From Galerina marginata (Eukaryota; Basidiomycota; Agaricomycetes; Agaricales; Galerinaceae): a stretch of DNA of 64,000 nt. The position numbers were made by a program, and so were the translations under genes. Position 1 is the first letter of the stretch. Each line of letters begins with the position of its first letter. The DNA lies in NCBI GenBank assembly GCA_023014335.1, contig JAECYW010000002.1, forward strand, positions 1,922,001 to 1,986,000, written 5' to 3'. The notes below the pieces were generated by a model, which was given only the letters and a program-made list of their open reading frames with translations, was not told where the DNA came from and searched no databases. Shown one piece after another: positions 48,093-58,758 of this stretch.

Positions 48093-50098
48093 ATGGGCAT
48101 AATAGAAAAGGTGAAGTCTTCAGACGACCCCACCCGTAGACCTCTTTCTCAATGTTCTCGTTTTCAGATCAAAGAGATAGAGGGTGAGCAGCATGCGATC
48201 AATACAAGAAATGCCTTGAGATGACACTTTCCACTAGAGGAGATGGCGCGAAGTGAGTGAATATTGGACACATACCGGTCCATGTTATAATAGTTCTGTG
48301 ACTAGCACAGAAGAATAAGGTATGCCATCCTCCGTAGATATTCAAAATGTCCTCTATCCACTGAATCGGCGATCACTAGGCCACAGAGTACCATTTGGGT
48401 CTCCTCAAAGCCAAACTTGCGCGATATCGTGCGCAACTCTTGGAACCCGCAGCAAAATCAGGAGGTGCAGGTACAGGATTTGATGTGCAAAAGTCGGGCG
48501 ATGCAAGGGTGGCACTTATTGGATTCCCTTCCGTTGGAAAAGTATGTCCATCATTAACTTATACGATTAGTCTCCAGTTTTGATTGTTCCAAGTCTACAT
48601 TGCTCAGCAAAGCAACGCACACTGCATCAGAGGCTGCTGCTTACGAGTTCACGACACTGACAGTACGCTCATTTGCTGCTATCTCCTTTTCACTGCCTCA
48701 TACGCGGACCAGGCAATTCCCGGCGTGATAGAGTACAAAGGTGCACGGATACAACTTTTGGATCTTCCAGGAATCGTAGAAGGAGCGAGTCAAGGACGTG
48801 GACGTGGCCGTCAAGTCGTATCTAGTTCGTACTGCCCAACCTTCTCGTTCCCGACCACCAGATCTGACGCATCATACAGCTGCAAAGACAGCTGATTTAA
48901 TCTTGGTCATGCTCGATGCCACCAAATCGGAAGAACAAAAAAGACTTTTGGAGATTGAACTTGATGCAGTGGGGATACGGCTCAATAAAAGCAAGCCCGA
49001 TGTCGTTTTCAAGAAGAAGACAACGGGTGGCGTAGGTGCTTTCTGTGTTCTAACAATCTTCGATTCTACCCACTGTTTATAGATCACTTTCAATACCACT
49101 GTGAAACTGACCAAGACAGATGAAAAAACTATTCGTACAATTCTGGCAGGATGTAAGTTTGTTCTCTTTCGAGGTTAAATTCTACTTATCCTGACTTGCA
49201 GATAAGCTGCACAACTGTGATATCATGATACGAGAAGATGTGAAAAACATATGAAGTGCTTCCTCGTTCTCAACTAATATAATGTGGCAGATAACTACAG
49301 ATGAATTTATTGACGTCCTCATCGGTGCGTAGTATGCAAACAAAATAATTAAAATATTCCCCTCACGCGTTATTTAGGTACTAGAAAATATCTGCCATGT
49401 CTATGTGCGTTATTTCGTTGAAATGGAGACTTCGTGGTTTGATGGAATTCACAGACGTATACAACAAAATCGATTCTATCAGCCTCGAGCAAGTAGACAA
49501 GCTGGCGCGACAGCCGACCACGGTTGTTATCAGCTGTGAAATGGATCTCAAGTCGCCTTGTTCTCTGGTCATTACAACCGCAAAGACTCAATATATTCTC
49601 CCAGCCTCGACTACCTGATTGATCGCATATGGGAAGAACTTCGCCTTGTCAAGATCTATACAAAAAAGAGAGGTGCTCATCCCGATCTATCAGACCCCAT
49701 TTGCTTAAGAAAGGGTGCAACTATCGAGGTATGGCGTCAGTTAATTCCGTATGCTGGTGCATCCTTCTCACAGAATGAATAGGATGTCTGCAACGGCATC
49801 CATCGATCTCTGGCTGAGAATTTCCGTTATGGACTAATATGGTGCGCTTAAATACGTGGCTCTCTAGTGCCCATCTAATTTGCTTTATTCAACAGGGTCA
49901 GTGAAGCAGTGGTCTAACATTTCTCCTGATTCCTATCCACCCCCTTCGTACCAGGGAAAGTCAAGCAAATTCTCGCCATACGCGCAAAAGGTCAGCTTGT
50001 CACATCAAGTCCAAGATGAAGACGTCGTATCAAGTAAGCTCTCTTTAGTTGGTTGAAGTCCTGTTACCATTCATCGGTTCCTAGTTTTCACGAAATAA
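48093..50098 (+). CDS. DRG2: DRG2 (Rbg2) ribosome-associated GTPase, 18 exons
   Basis: Exons 48093-48110, 48168-48183, 48238-48252, 48306-48319, 48380-48541, 48594-48662, 48713-48824, 48880-49031, 49083-49152, 49202-49239, 49291-49324, 49378-49404, 49455-49551, 49605-49728, 49783-49841, 49896, 49955-50033 and 50085-50098 sum to 1,101 nt. This gives 366 residues, close to human DRG2 (364). The first four exons spell MGIIEK, IKEIE, EEMAR and TQKNK. G1 is GFPSVGKS, G3 is DLPGIVEG, G4 is YNKIDS, followed by [10 protein letters not shown]. The TGS part ends DEDVVSIFTK. The DRG2 signatures [15 protein letters not shown] and [15 protein letters not shown] are present. Introns are all 49-60 nt. DRG proteins bind ribosomes with a DFRP partner (Gir2) and help translation under stress. 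The single-base exon at 49896 restores the codon for the Trp in the conserved [11 protein letters not shown]. Confidence 0.93.
49896..49896 (+). other. predicted one-nucleotide exon of DRG2
   Basis: Base G49896 lies between intron 49842-49895 (GTGCGC...CAACAG, 54 nt, CTAAT branch motif) and intron 49897-49954 (GTCAGT...ACCAG, 58 nt, CTAAC branch motif). Joining TG + G + GGA gives Trp-Gly in the conserved C-terminal motif. Treating the whole 113 nt as one intron breaks the frame. Confidence 0.6.
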
Positions 50099-50298
50099 TA
50101 AGCGATATTTCATCAAATGAGTCGGAAGTATGTGGATCGTGATTAAAAGTCATGATAAATGCAGTGTTATACAGTCATACTCTAGAAAGAAGTATGAAAG
50201 GGGGGGTTATTAATCGTAGATGAAGACGAATGCAATATCTGTAATCTAAAATGTCCCGATCTAAGGCAGTCCACAGTGACAGCGGACAAAAAGAGTCT

Positions 50299-50941
50299 CT
50301 AAGGTGAGGCTCGATGCCGTTCTTCCCAAAGATTTCTAAGCACATCGGTGAAGCCGGATTTGCCCAACTGGGCATTTTGCTCAAATCGCTGCACCAGCCA
50401 CTTTTCCAGGCCATCAGCTGCCGACCGCCACAGCGCCATACGAGCTTGAATTTCTGCTGTTTGTGAAAAAGCTGTTTGTGTGGCCGAAACGGGGGAATAG
50501 CGGATTTGCTCGTAACATGTCGCGAATTGGGAGAGGGAGAGGTTGACGGAAGTGATAGTGACATGTTGGGTGGCAGGATCGACAAAAGATATTTCTCGGA
50601 CAAATGCATCTTCCGAGCCGCCAAACAGCTATAGGAGGGTCGACAGGTAAGCGTACGATAATGGCATGAACAAAATGGTACAGACTTTCACTATCCATGT
50701 CGGTGTTTTTTGTTTGCAACCAAGGACTCGCTCGGTGCGGATGATTCCTGTCTGCGGGTCGACTGAACGGTCTATCGTGTCTATGCTGACGACGTGTGTG
50801 CATTTTGAGTTGGGATATTTGTGCCACATGCCGATGACTACATGGGTCCATGGGTGGCTGGGAGTGAAGGTCAAAGGGGGATCTGCGAGCGTTGAAGACG
50901 GGTACGTACTCATATTGAAAGGCCTGAGAGAAGAAATGCAT
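50299..50941 (-). CDS. PRELI/MSF1-domain protein (Ups/PRELID lipid transfer)
   Basis: Three exons (50941-50910, 50857-50686, 50628-50299) encode about 178 residues, beginning MHFFSQAFQYDHPWTHV, a typical PRELI start. The domain covers almost the whole protein: IGMWHKYPNSKCTHVVSID, RSVDPQTGIIRTERVLGCKQ, TWIVKLFGGSEDAFVREIS, VTITSVNLSLSQFATCYEQI. The C-terminal helix is EKWLVQRFEQNAQLGKSGF. PRELI/Ups proteins carry phosphatidic acid or phosphatidylserine across the mitochondrial intermembrane space, bound to Mdm35/TRIAP1. The pattern is closer to PRELID3/Ups2-3 or the slowmo type than to Ups1, but I cannot decide by eye. Divergent from ERG5 over a 359-bp promoter. Confidence 0.9.
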
Positions 50942-51300
50942 GGTTTCTATAAGATGTTACAGATAAAAAAGAGAGGAAAGCGAATTGCAGTCGTGTGAGG
51001 CTGTGAGCAAGGAGTGAAAATGTGTGGAATCACATGTGGGTGATTGGCAATGGCTTCCGGTCCAAATATGGCCGTAGAAATGAATTATTGAACGCTCCCT
51101 GTCCTTGTAAATTGCTCTCGAGTGCAAGCTGGAGGCCCCGAATGTCGACTTTATCTCACGTCGCGCAGAGTCTGGATGGGGGGAATTGGCGGGACCGGGG
51201 CTCGGCAGGAATTTGATTGGCTGGTAAATAATCTGGAGATGGTGCCATATCAAAAAAAAAAAAAAAGCGTCGCTCACGGTTCTTGTCCCAAACGCTGAGG
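50942..51300. promoter_or_regulatory. divergent promoter, PRELI protein / ERG5
   Basis: 359 bp with three inverted CCAAT boxes (ATTGG at 51043-51047, 51085-equivalent absent; 51185-51189 and 51216-51220) and an A15-class run at 51252-51266 just before the ERG5 start. CCAAT-binding complex control is plausible. No TATA box is clear. Confidence 0.45.
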
Positions 51301-53128
51301 ATGTCCTTCAATATGGACCGTTCCCCCTCCGCTTCGATTCCCTCGTCGACCGCCAATCCTCCTCTCTATTCCATCCCCCTGCCCTCTTTCTTCACCCTTC
51401 TCCGCGGCAAAGATTTCTCGTCTCTCTACACAACTGCCGCCATCGTCATCTCTCTGCTAGTCCTTGAGCAAGCCGTGTATCGCTACAAAAAGCGTCATCT
51501 TCCTGGCGCTAAATGGACCATACCACTTATCGGGAAATTTGCCGATTCCATGGCCCCCTCAATGGAGGCATACAAACGGCAGTGGGACTCCGGTGCTCTC
51601 AGTGCCGTCAGCGTCTTTAACATGTATGTCCATATTCGTCCTATTTCCTAAATCTTAATTTATCTATCGTCAGCTTTATTGTTATGGCCTCCTCGAACGA
51701 TTACGCTCGCAAGATTCTCAATTCTCCTACGTACACCGAACCGTGTCTTGTACACTCGGCCAAACAAATCCTCCTCCCTGAAAACTGGTTCGTCTCCATG
51801 AGTATCATTGACCTTTTGACCTCATTGTTTACTCTAGGGTTTTCCTCACTGGGAAAACACATGTTGATTATCGTCGCGGCTTGAATGCTCTGTTTACCCG
51901 CAAAGCTCTCGGGTTAGTGACGACTAACTCGTCGTGAACAATTATAACCAAACCCAATCTAGTATCTACGTTCCGATTCAAGAAGCCGTTTGTCGCAAGC
52001 ATTTGACGAGATGGCTAGAAGCTGTTAAAAATGACCCGTCTGCCAAGCCCATTATGATGACCGCTCGTCATCTCAACATGGAGACTTCTCTTGCTGTATT
52101 TTGTGGAAACCATATTCCGGAGCAAGCTGCTTTGGAAATCAACGAAAAATATTGGGCCATCACCCAGTCACTCGAGCTCGTCAACTTCCCGCTTGCCCTG
52201 CCTGGAACGAAAGTCTACAAAGCCATCCAAGCGCGAAAGATTGCCTTGCGGTGGCTTGAGCTCGCAGCTCACAAGTCCAAAATTGCCATGGCCAACGGCG
52301 GTGAGCCGGAGTGTATGTTGGATGAATGGGTCAAATCACTCGCCGACACTAGTTACAAGGGCCGCAGAGAGTTCAGCGATTTAGAAATGGCCATGGTTCT
52401 TTTCTCCTTCTTGTTTGCGTCGCAAGATGCTATGAGCAGCGGCTTGATTTACGGCTTCCAGCACCTCGCTGATCACCCAGAGGTCATGGTGAAAGTCCAA
52501 GAAGAACAGGAACGTGTCCGACAAGGAAATTACTCGACCCCATTGACTCTGGAAATGGTGGATCAGATGACATACCTTCACGCAGTTGTCAAAGAAAGTA
52601 TGCGTGTTAAACCTCCTGTTTTAATGGTTCGGCTTTTCCTATTTCATGAAATATTCTTTATTGACACCAGGGTGTCCGTGTTTGTTAGGTTCCATATAAA
52701 GCTACACGCGCATTCCCTATTTCGGACGACTATACGGTCCCAGCCAACAGCATGGTCATTCCGTCCTTCTTCAACTCCCTACATGATCCCCAAGTATATC
52801 CCAACCCCGAAGATTTTACCCCCGAAAGGTGGTTAAACCCAGAGGGGCCAGCCAACGCCAACCCCAAGAACTACCTGGTTTTCGGAAGTGGTCCTCATCG
52901 TTGCATCGGAGTAGGAATATGCCAACATGAACATAGCTTTGACGCTTGCCACCGCTGCTGTCATGATGAAGTGGGAGCACGACCTGACGCCTCAAAGTCA
53001 TCTGAGCGAGTGCGTAACTTCATACATTCGCGAATGTTAATTACTCAACCCCTCCGTCTAGGATTATTGCTACCATATTCCCCAAAGACGGATGCCGTCT
53101 CAAACTGACCCCACGTAACCAGTCTTGA
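51301..53128 (+). CDS. ERG5: sterol C-22 desaturase, cytochrome P450 CYP61
   Basis: Introduces the C-22 double bond in ergosterol synthesis in the ER membrane. ATG 51301 (MSFNMDRSPSAS) is followed by one membrane anchor (LYTTAAIVISLLVLEQAV). Conserved CYP61 parts follow: HLPGAKWTIPLIGKFADSM, YTEPCLVHSAKQILLPENW, HVDYRRGLNALFTRKALG and SKIAMANGGEPECMLDEWV. The I-helix is FLFASQDAMSSG. The ExxR motif is KESMR and the heme loop is FGSGPHRCIG with the ligand cysteine. Immediately after HRCIGV one extra G (GTAGGAATA at ~52911-52919 where GTA GAA TAT is expected) shifts the frame out of EYANMNIALTLATAAVMM. The following frame is then perfect to TGA 53126-53128. This may be a base-call error rather than a dead gene. 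Confidence 0.93.
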
Positions 53129-53301
53129 ACTACTCTATATCTAACGTATTTACATAATCATTATAGAGGGTACTTACTCCTCTCTTCCCAATGCTGTTAT
53201 ATATATATACCACGGAATACAGTATCATTTGTCCAAAATATTAATCCATGGCAGATTATTATGAAACGGATCTCAATGTGCAAGTCGTCATTCCTTACCT
53301 T

Positions 53302-55344
53302 TTAAACTCGGAGCTTCTTCACGACAAGAGGAAGAGAACTGAATGTCTCCCCTGAAACCCGAGGCCGCACGACAAACGTCTGAAAGGGTTCGATCTTGTG
53401 TACGCAGCGAAAGCTGAACTTTTGGAGGAGGGTAACCATTAAAGACTGAAAAGAGCGACTCAACGCATGCAAAATGATAAACGACGTTTTCGAGAGCACT
53501 CACCTTGATTTCGATGATGGCGAATGTTTTTCCAATGCAAGATCGAGGACTAAATAATCGCGTTATACATACCAAAACAACAAAGAAATCAAAAACTAAT
53601 TCGTACCCAATACTGAATGTTAACAACTCCTGCCCTTTCAGAAGCCGGTGTCGGTCTTTTTCCAACCACCTTTTAGGACGGAAGGCGTCTGCATCAGCAC
53701 CCCAAATATTTTGGTCGGTCTGGAGGACATTGACGGGAATGACGACGATGGTTCCTTTGGGAATAACCAGGTAATGTTCTCCAGTGTCCGTCAGCGCTTC
53801 AGAAAGCGGGAGAAGAAGTGTTTCGGCAGCCTGACGGATGTCACGGTGATATTTGCTATTATTTAACTAGTTGCTCTTCAACATCTTAGTACGCACCTCG
53901 TGGTGATTTTCAAGAATGGGAGGATGTAATCGAAAAGTCTCTTTTAAAGCCGCGTTCAGAAGGGGCAGTTCGTTGCTTAACTGGTCGAAGGAATGATCGG
54001 GTATAGAACAGATTTCCTCCCGGAGTTCTTTCTGAAAATCCGGGTCTGCTGCAAGCTCGTATAACATCCACTGAAACAATCTGACATTAAAGACGTCGAA
54101 CAACGATAAACAAGAGGTCGGTTTACCGCAACGATTGCTGAAACGGTCTCATAACCAGCGGACATAACAGTACGCATCTGAGATATAATTTCTTCTTCGT
54201 TCATTGGTACTTTTGAAGATTCGTCAAACCGCACTGAAATTCGTGTCATCATTCCTTTCCTGTTCTAGTCAAGGGAAGGCTTACGCATGTTGGACATCAA
54301 GGTTCGACTCCCTTCGTCACCTAGAGATTTTGCATCCCTCCACATTTTGGACGCGATCGTCCCAAGCTCGTGCTTGACCTGTCTGATCATTTCACCCTTT
54401 TTTCCAATAAAGAGCACGGACGGCAACAGCCAAAAAAGAGCGCGCATGTAAAACGATGAGCGCTTATGTTCGTTGTTGGTTAGCCCATCCAATGCGCTCG
54501 ATAAAGCATGGGGCTCTCCCGAGAGGCAGTCGAATTTATAGGAAAATGCAGCGCGTCCAACAGTTTCGAGGCTACAAAGAAAGCTCAGCGCAGGGGAATA
54601 CATAAAGTGTAAATATATACCCACGCAAATCGTCCAGCCCAGTTGGTGATTTCAATCTCACTTTCTTGTTCGTCTTGGTCTTCAATTAACTTGAGCCATT
54701 GGTTAGCCATATAAGCCGAGGTCTCGAAGAAAACATCCATTAGTTGTTTGACGGACTGTTGACTGGGCGGGAGATATTAATATTGTGCTGTATATCAAGC
54801 TAAGCGCATATACTTTAGCGCCGGCGCCAACAATCGACGCTGCCGTTCGTGCGCACTTTTCCCTAAAAGGCAGGTCAATGTAATATGCTCAAAATGTGCA
54901 AACGTAGCACCTACCTTCGACCCAGAGTATGCCTTCGCCGAGTGTTGCCTTGAACCAGGCCCGCACTCCCTGCGGTTTAGGGAATTGGTAGGCTCCATCG
55001 CCGAGTATGAACTCAATTGCGCGAGAGTCGGTAACAGAAAGAACCAGATGCTAAATACGAATTAGACCACGAGCAGAACATCGATGAGTTTGTGTGTGCA
55101 CCCCGAAAGCCCCAGTGAATGCAACCAAGTTGCCAAAGCGTCGGTGCCAATCTATATAGAGTGAGCCAGGGGTTCTGTGGTACAACTCCCATTCTTCGCC
55201 CCAGAGGATAGAGGACACGGCGGGTCCGGGAACATGGCGAAATGTGCTTCGCGTAAAGACCGACTGCAGGGCATACCGGGTCAGGATAACGAGAATGAAC
55301 CCTAGCGAGATGAGAGAAAGCTTGCGGATGAATGAATAAATCAT
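53302..55344 (-). CDS. cytochrome P450 monooxygenase
   Basis: Intron-rich minus-strand gene from ATG 55344 (MIYSFIRKLSLISLGFILV, an N-terminal membrane anchor) to TAA 53302-53304. Class-typical motifs are the proline hinge FRHVPGPAVSS, C-helix WVEGKVHERQRRLLAPAL and I-helix SAGYETVSAIVAW with the conserved Glu-Thr. The ExxR motif is LKETFRLHPP, PERF-like is FRPKRWLEKD, and the heme loop is FSIG/PRSCIGKTFA, split by an intron between the glycine and the PRSC part. The order and intron-split heme loop are ordinary for Agaricomycete P450s. The subfamily and substrate cannot be read from sequence. The neighbour ERG5 is a P450 of a very different family, so this is not a tandem duplicate. Confidence 0.88.
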
Positions 55345-55662
55345 GGCCCACGGAAAGAGACAGGAGAAAGCTGAGAAGGAAAATTACCTCGATACTCTTC
55401 GTTTAAATATTGGCTAACCCATCCAATTTGAATTAATTAGCCCGTCCGCGTTTGAAACGATGACGTCACGTGACACCTTATTAAAGTGCATTGTCGGGGT
55501 TGACTCCAGTACAGTCCTATCGGACACACGAGCACAAGTGCGTCCCTCTACGTGTTACGCATTAGCTGCCTGGTTACTTGTTTGCTGAAATACCTACTTC
55601 AGCGGAATAGAAATCTACTATCGAGGGGCAGGGAACCCACGGTCGACCTTTGGCATTCATCA
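55345..55662. promoter_or_regulatory. divergent promoter, P450 / F-BAR RhoGAP
   Basis: 318 bp including a CCAAT box (CATCCAATTTG near 55418) and the palindrome-like TGACGTCACGTGAC near 55461-55474. That sequence combines a CRE-type TGACGTCA with an E-box CACGTG and is a likely bZIP/bHLH site. Confidence 0.5.
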
Positions 55663-58621
55663 ATGGATCAGCCTCCACCGCCCTCTCGATCATCTCTTTC
55701 GGACCCACCAACTGCAGCAAAAGGGCCTATACCTTTATTTGACGTACAGCTCCGTTATTTAACCGACTCGTATCTCAGTTTCTTCCAAGAACGGCAAGTA
55801 GTTCCATTCAGCAAATAGTCATAGCTTGAAGTAATCGATCGTCTTTCACATCCCCAGGAAGCGCATCGAGGAAACATAGTTCGTGCTTTTTCTTCTATTC
55901 GGAAATACAGCGTTTATTTTTCTGTAGTGTAGATTCTCTTAGGAAATTACATCGCAGAGTTAAAGCAACGGACGCATTTCTCGACGAGAAAGGTGATTTA
56001 AGCACCGTCAGAACTGTATGGTCTGAAGTCGTCGAGAATGTGGATCGAGGCGAGTCGTACCGATTGCATTCAAGCAGTCCCAGCGCTAACAATATTCGGA
56101 TGAAGTAGAGGCTCAAGCCCGGCAGGCGCTATGTGCAACAATATCATCGGATCTTATCATCCCACTAACCTCCTTAAAGGTAGCTATCTAATTCTCGAAC
56201 GTCATTGTGTTCTGAATCATCTTGTCTACAATTTTTTAGGATACCCAGGAAAGGACGCGGAAAAGGATTAAAGAGGATCTCAAAGATTCAGGCACAGCAT
56301 ACAACGAGTACGCAGAAACGATGCTTCCTAAATTGAAGAATCGGTACGCGAAGAAATATTCAGAGGTCGAGGTAGGCCACCACCGTTCCTTTAATTTATG
56401 TGTATTTATAGGATTCCCCCTCAGGAACAAAAGCGAGCAGCCACAGCCCTTCCCCATCCATCAAATCTACCTTCTCCGTCACTGAACCCTGAACAATACT
56501 CCACTAATTCCAAGTCCAACCCCTCTATCCCCTCTCGCCCAACAGTTACTGCCCCACAACCGCTCCGTGCACTGGATAGACGCCCTTCCGGCAGTGCTCC
56601 AGGTGGTCGAAATCGTTCACCGTCGTCGTCAACCGCATTTTCAGACTTGGCACATCAAGGTACTTGCTGCACATTGTTTCGAAGCACAAAGATACGATCA
56701 AACATTAGGGAAAAAGCAATTGAACCAACTTATTGGATTTTTGGACAAAGGTGGATCTGCCAAAGATAGCCTGGGTGGACGCGAAAATCAAGCACTCCGA
56801 ACAGTTCGTGCAAAGCGAGATGCAGATGAAGCAGGCGAGTCTTGAATAAACAAGCCACTTGATATATAATTGATCTGGCGAATTAGATCGAGAGTATAGA
56901 AAGGGTGTTCACTGGCTGGAAACATTGCGGCTCCGTCGCACAAAGATTTTGGAGGGTGGTTACAAGGTAAGTCTGCGATCCTGCCCTAGTTGCGCGTGTC
57001 CTCATGTCATTTATCAGAGCCTCGAGATGTTTGTCGAGGAACTAGCAACAACGATGAAGACGGTCCTGGAAAAATACGCGGATAATATGACGTGAGGCGC
57101 TTCTGACGCAATTGACTCCAATGTCGTTTCCTCATCTCGCCTCGTTTGTAGTGCTACTAGTTCGACGCAAACACAGCTAAGTTCACACATGCGGTCAATC
57201 GTAGACCGGATATCACCTGAGAAGGACGTTGCCAAGCTTCAAACAAATATTCCTCGATCACTGGCATCCGCTATTCCCGACCCTATCCTATACGAACATG
57301 GCTTGGTCGGAGAGTGTAATGACCTTATATTTGGCTTTAGCCTAGTTGACTATGCAACTGCCAAGGGTCTGCCAGAAGGTGCTGTACCGAAGATCATCAG
57401 AATATGCATCGAGGAGATCGATAACCGTGGCTTAGAGAACGAGGGGATTTATCGAGTATGTCAATTTTACGATCTGTGATGCGCCCTACACGACGCTACC
57501 ATTTGTCACCAGGTTTCGGGGCGGCACGCAATAGTTCAAGCTGTGAGGGTACTTTATGAAAACGGAGTCCCCTTTCTGATCCTTTTTAGCTGCAACATGA
57601 AATTGAAAGGGATGAATCGGCCTTTCAGTTTTCGCCGAAGGATGATGTTTATGCCGTAGCTTCGCTGCTGAAAGTAGGTGTCCGCATAATAATTTGGATT
57701 ATCTGCTCATTGTGTAACAGTTGTATCTCCGAGAGCTACCAGAACCAGTATTTAGGTTCTCCTTGCAAGACCGTATCCAACACACCGAGGACAGAGGTAG
57801 TATTCCTTTTATATGTTATGTCGGGATTTTTGCTTATGCCCGGCAGAGGAGCATCTTTCCAATGACTTTATGCTATTGCGATCAAAATTACGCAGATTGC
57901 CTCCTGTACACCAAGCAACGTTGAAGGCTATAATTGAGCATCTGTCGCGAATCGTTGCCAGAAGTAGTAAGAATAAGATGGACGCGAAAAATCTTGCGAT
58001 CGTCTTCGGAGGCGTTATTTTCGGAGATGATGAAATGCCCAAAGGGGGCGATCTTTTAAGCGTCCAGACCATCAAGGTACGAAATCCGCATCCTGCTGGT
58101 GAGACACAGTTATTGATGACATCGCTACATAGGATACAGTCATGGAAGACCTTGTATTAAATGCGCAACTTTTATATGACCAAGATGCTGGCCACGGTTC
58201 GCCTCCTTTGCCCCCCACGCCTGCTGGTGAAACCATACCACATTTGTCATATGGATCAAAGAACACAAAAGTTGCGACGGTACCTCCTTTGGAAGAGTTA
58301 TCGCAGTCTCAGGATTTCACGCCGCGCCTTCCAGCCCGCCCCAATAACAGCATACACCCCTCAGCACGCATAAATCCTAGCTCGCCGACCAAGTCAAGGG
58401 CCTTTCCGGAGAAATCACTCCCGATGGCTCAGCCTAACACAACCTTGAAAGAAGCTATGCCTCATCCTACAGATCAACTTGCAATGTTGGAAGCAACCAC
58501 GGATGAAAGAAATTCTATATATTTCCCAGCCGAGGCCGACTTGCCTACGTCACCAGAGGAACACCACAGTATGCTCGACCCTAACATTAGTGACTTAACG
58601 GATACACTTGATAGTCAATGA
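55663..58621 (+). CDS. F-BAR and RhoGAP domain protein (Rgd1-like)
   Basis: From ATG 55663 (MDQPPPPSRSSLS) an F-BAR domain runs through FDVQLRYLTDSYLSFFQER, RIEETYVDSLRKLHRRVKA and ERTRKRIKEDLKDSGTAYNE. A Ser/Pro-rich insert (~56430-56650) breaks the coiled coil before it resumes. The RhoGAP domain follows from ~57300, with the arginine finger in NEGIYRVSG, then YLRELPEPVFRFSL and NKMDAKNLAIVFGGVIFG. A Pro/Ser-rich tail ends at TGA 58619-58621. The first intron's acceptor is best placed at the AG of GGAAG, which gives ERQ-RIEE. The protein would bind curved plasma membrane and switch off Rho-type GTPases, as yeast Rgd1 does for Rho3/Rho4 in polarity and cell-wall signalling. Confidence 0.88.
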
Positions 58622-58758
58622 TTATACATAATACCCATCGCTTTTTTTTACTTTCCTGTGTATTATCAACAATGCCTTTTCTGCATAAGAAATTAGTTTC
58701 ATGGCGGCAAATACTAGTATGTACCTGTACTCTATACAGAGCCCATACATATTAGGTC

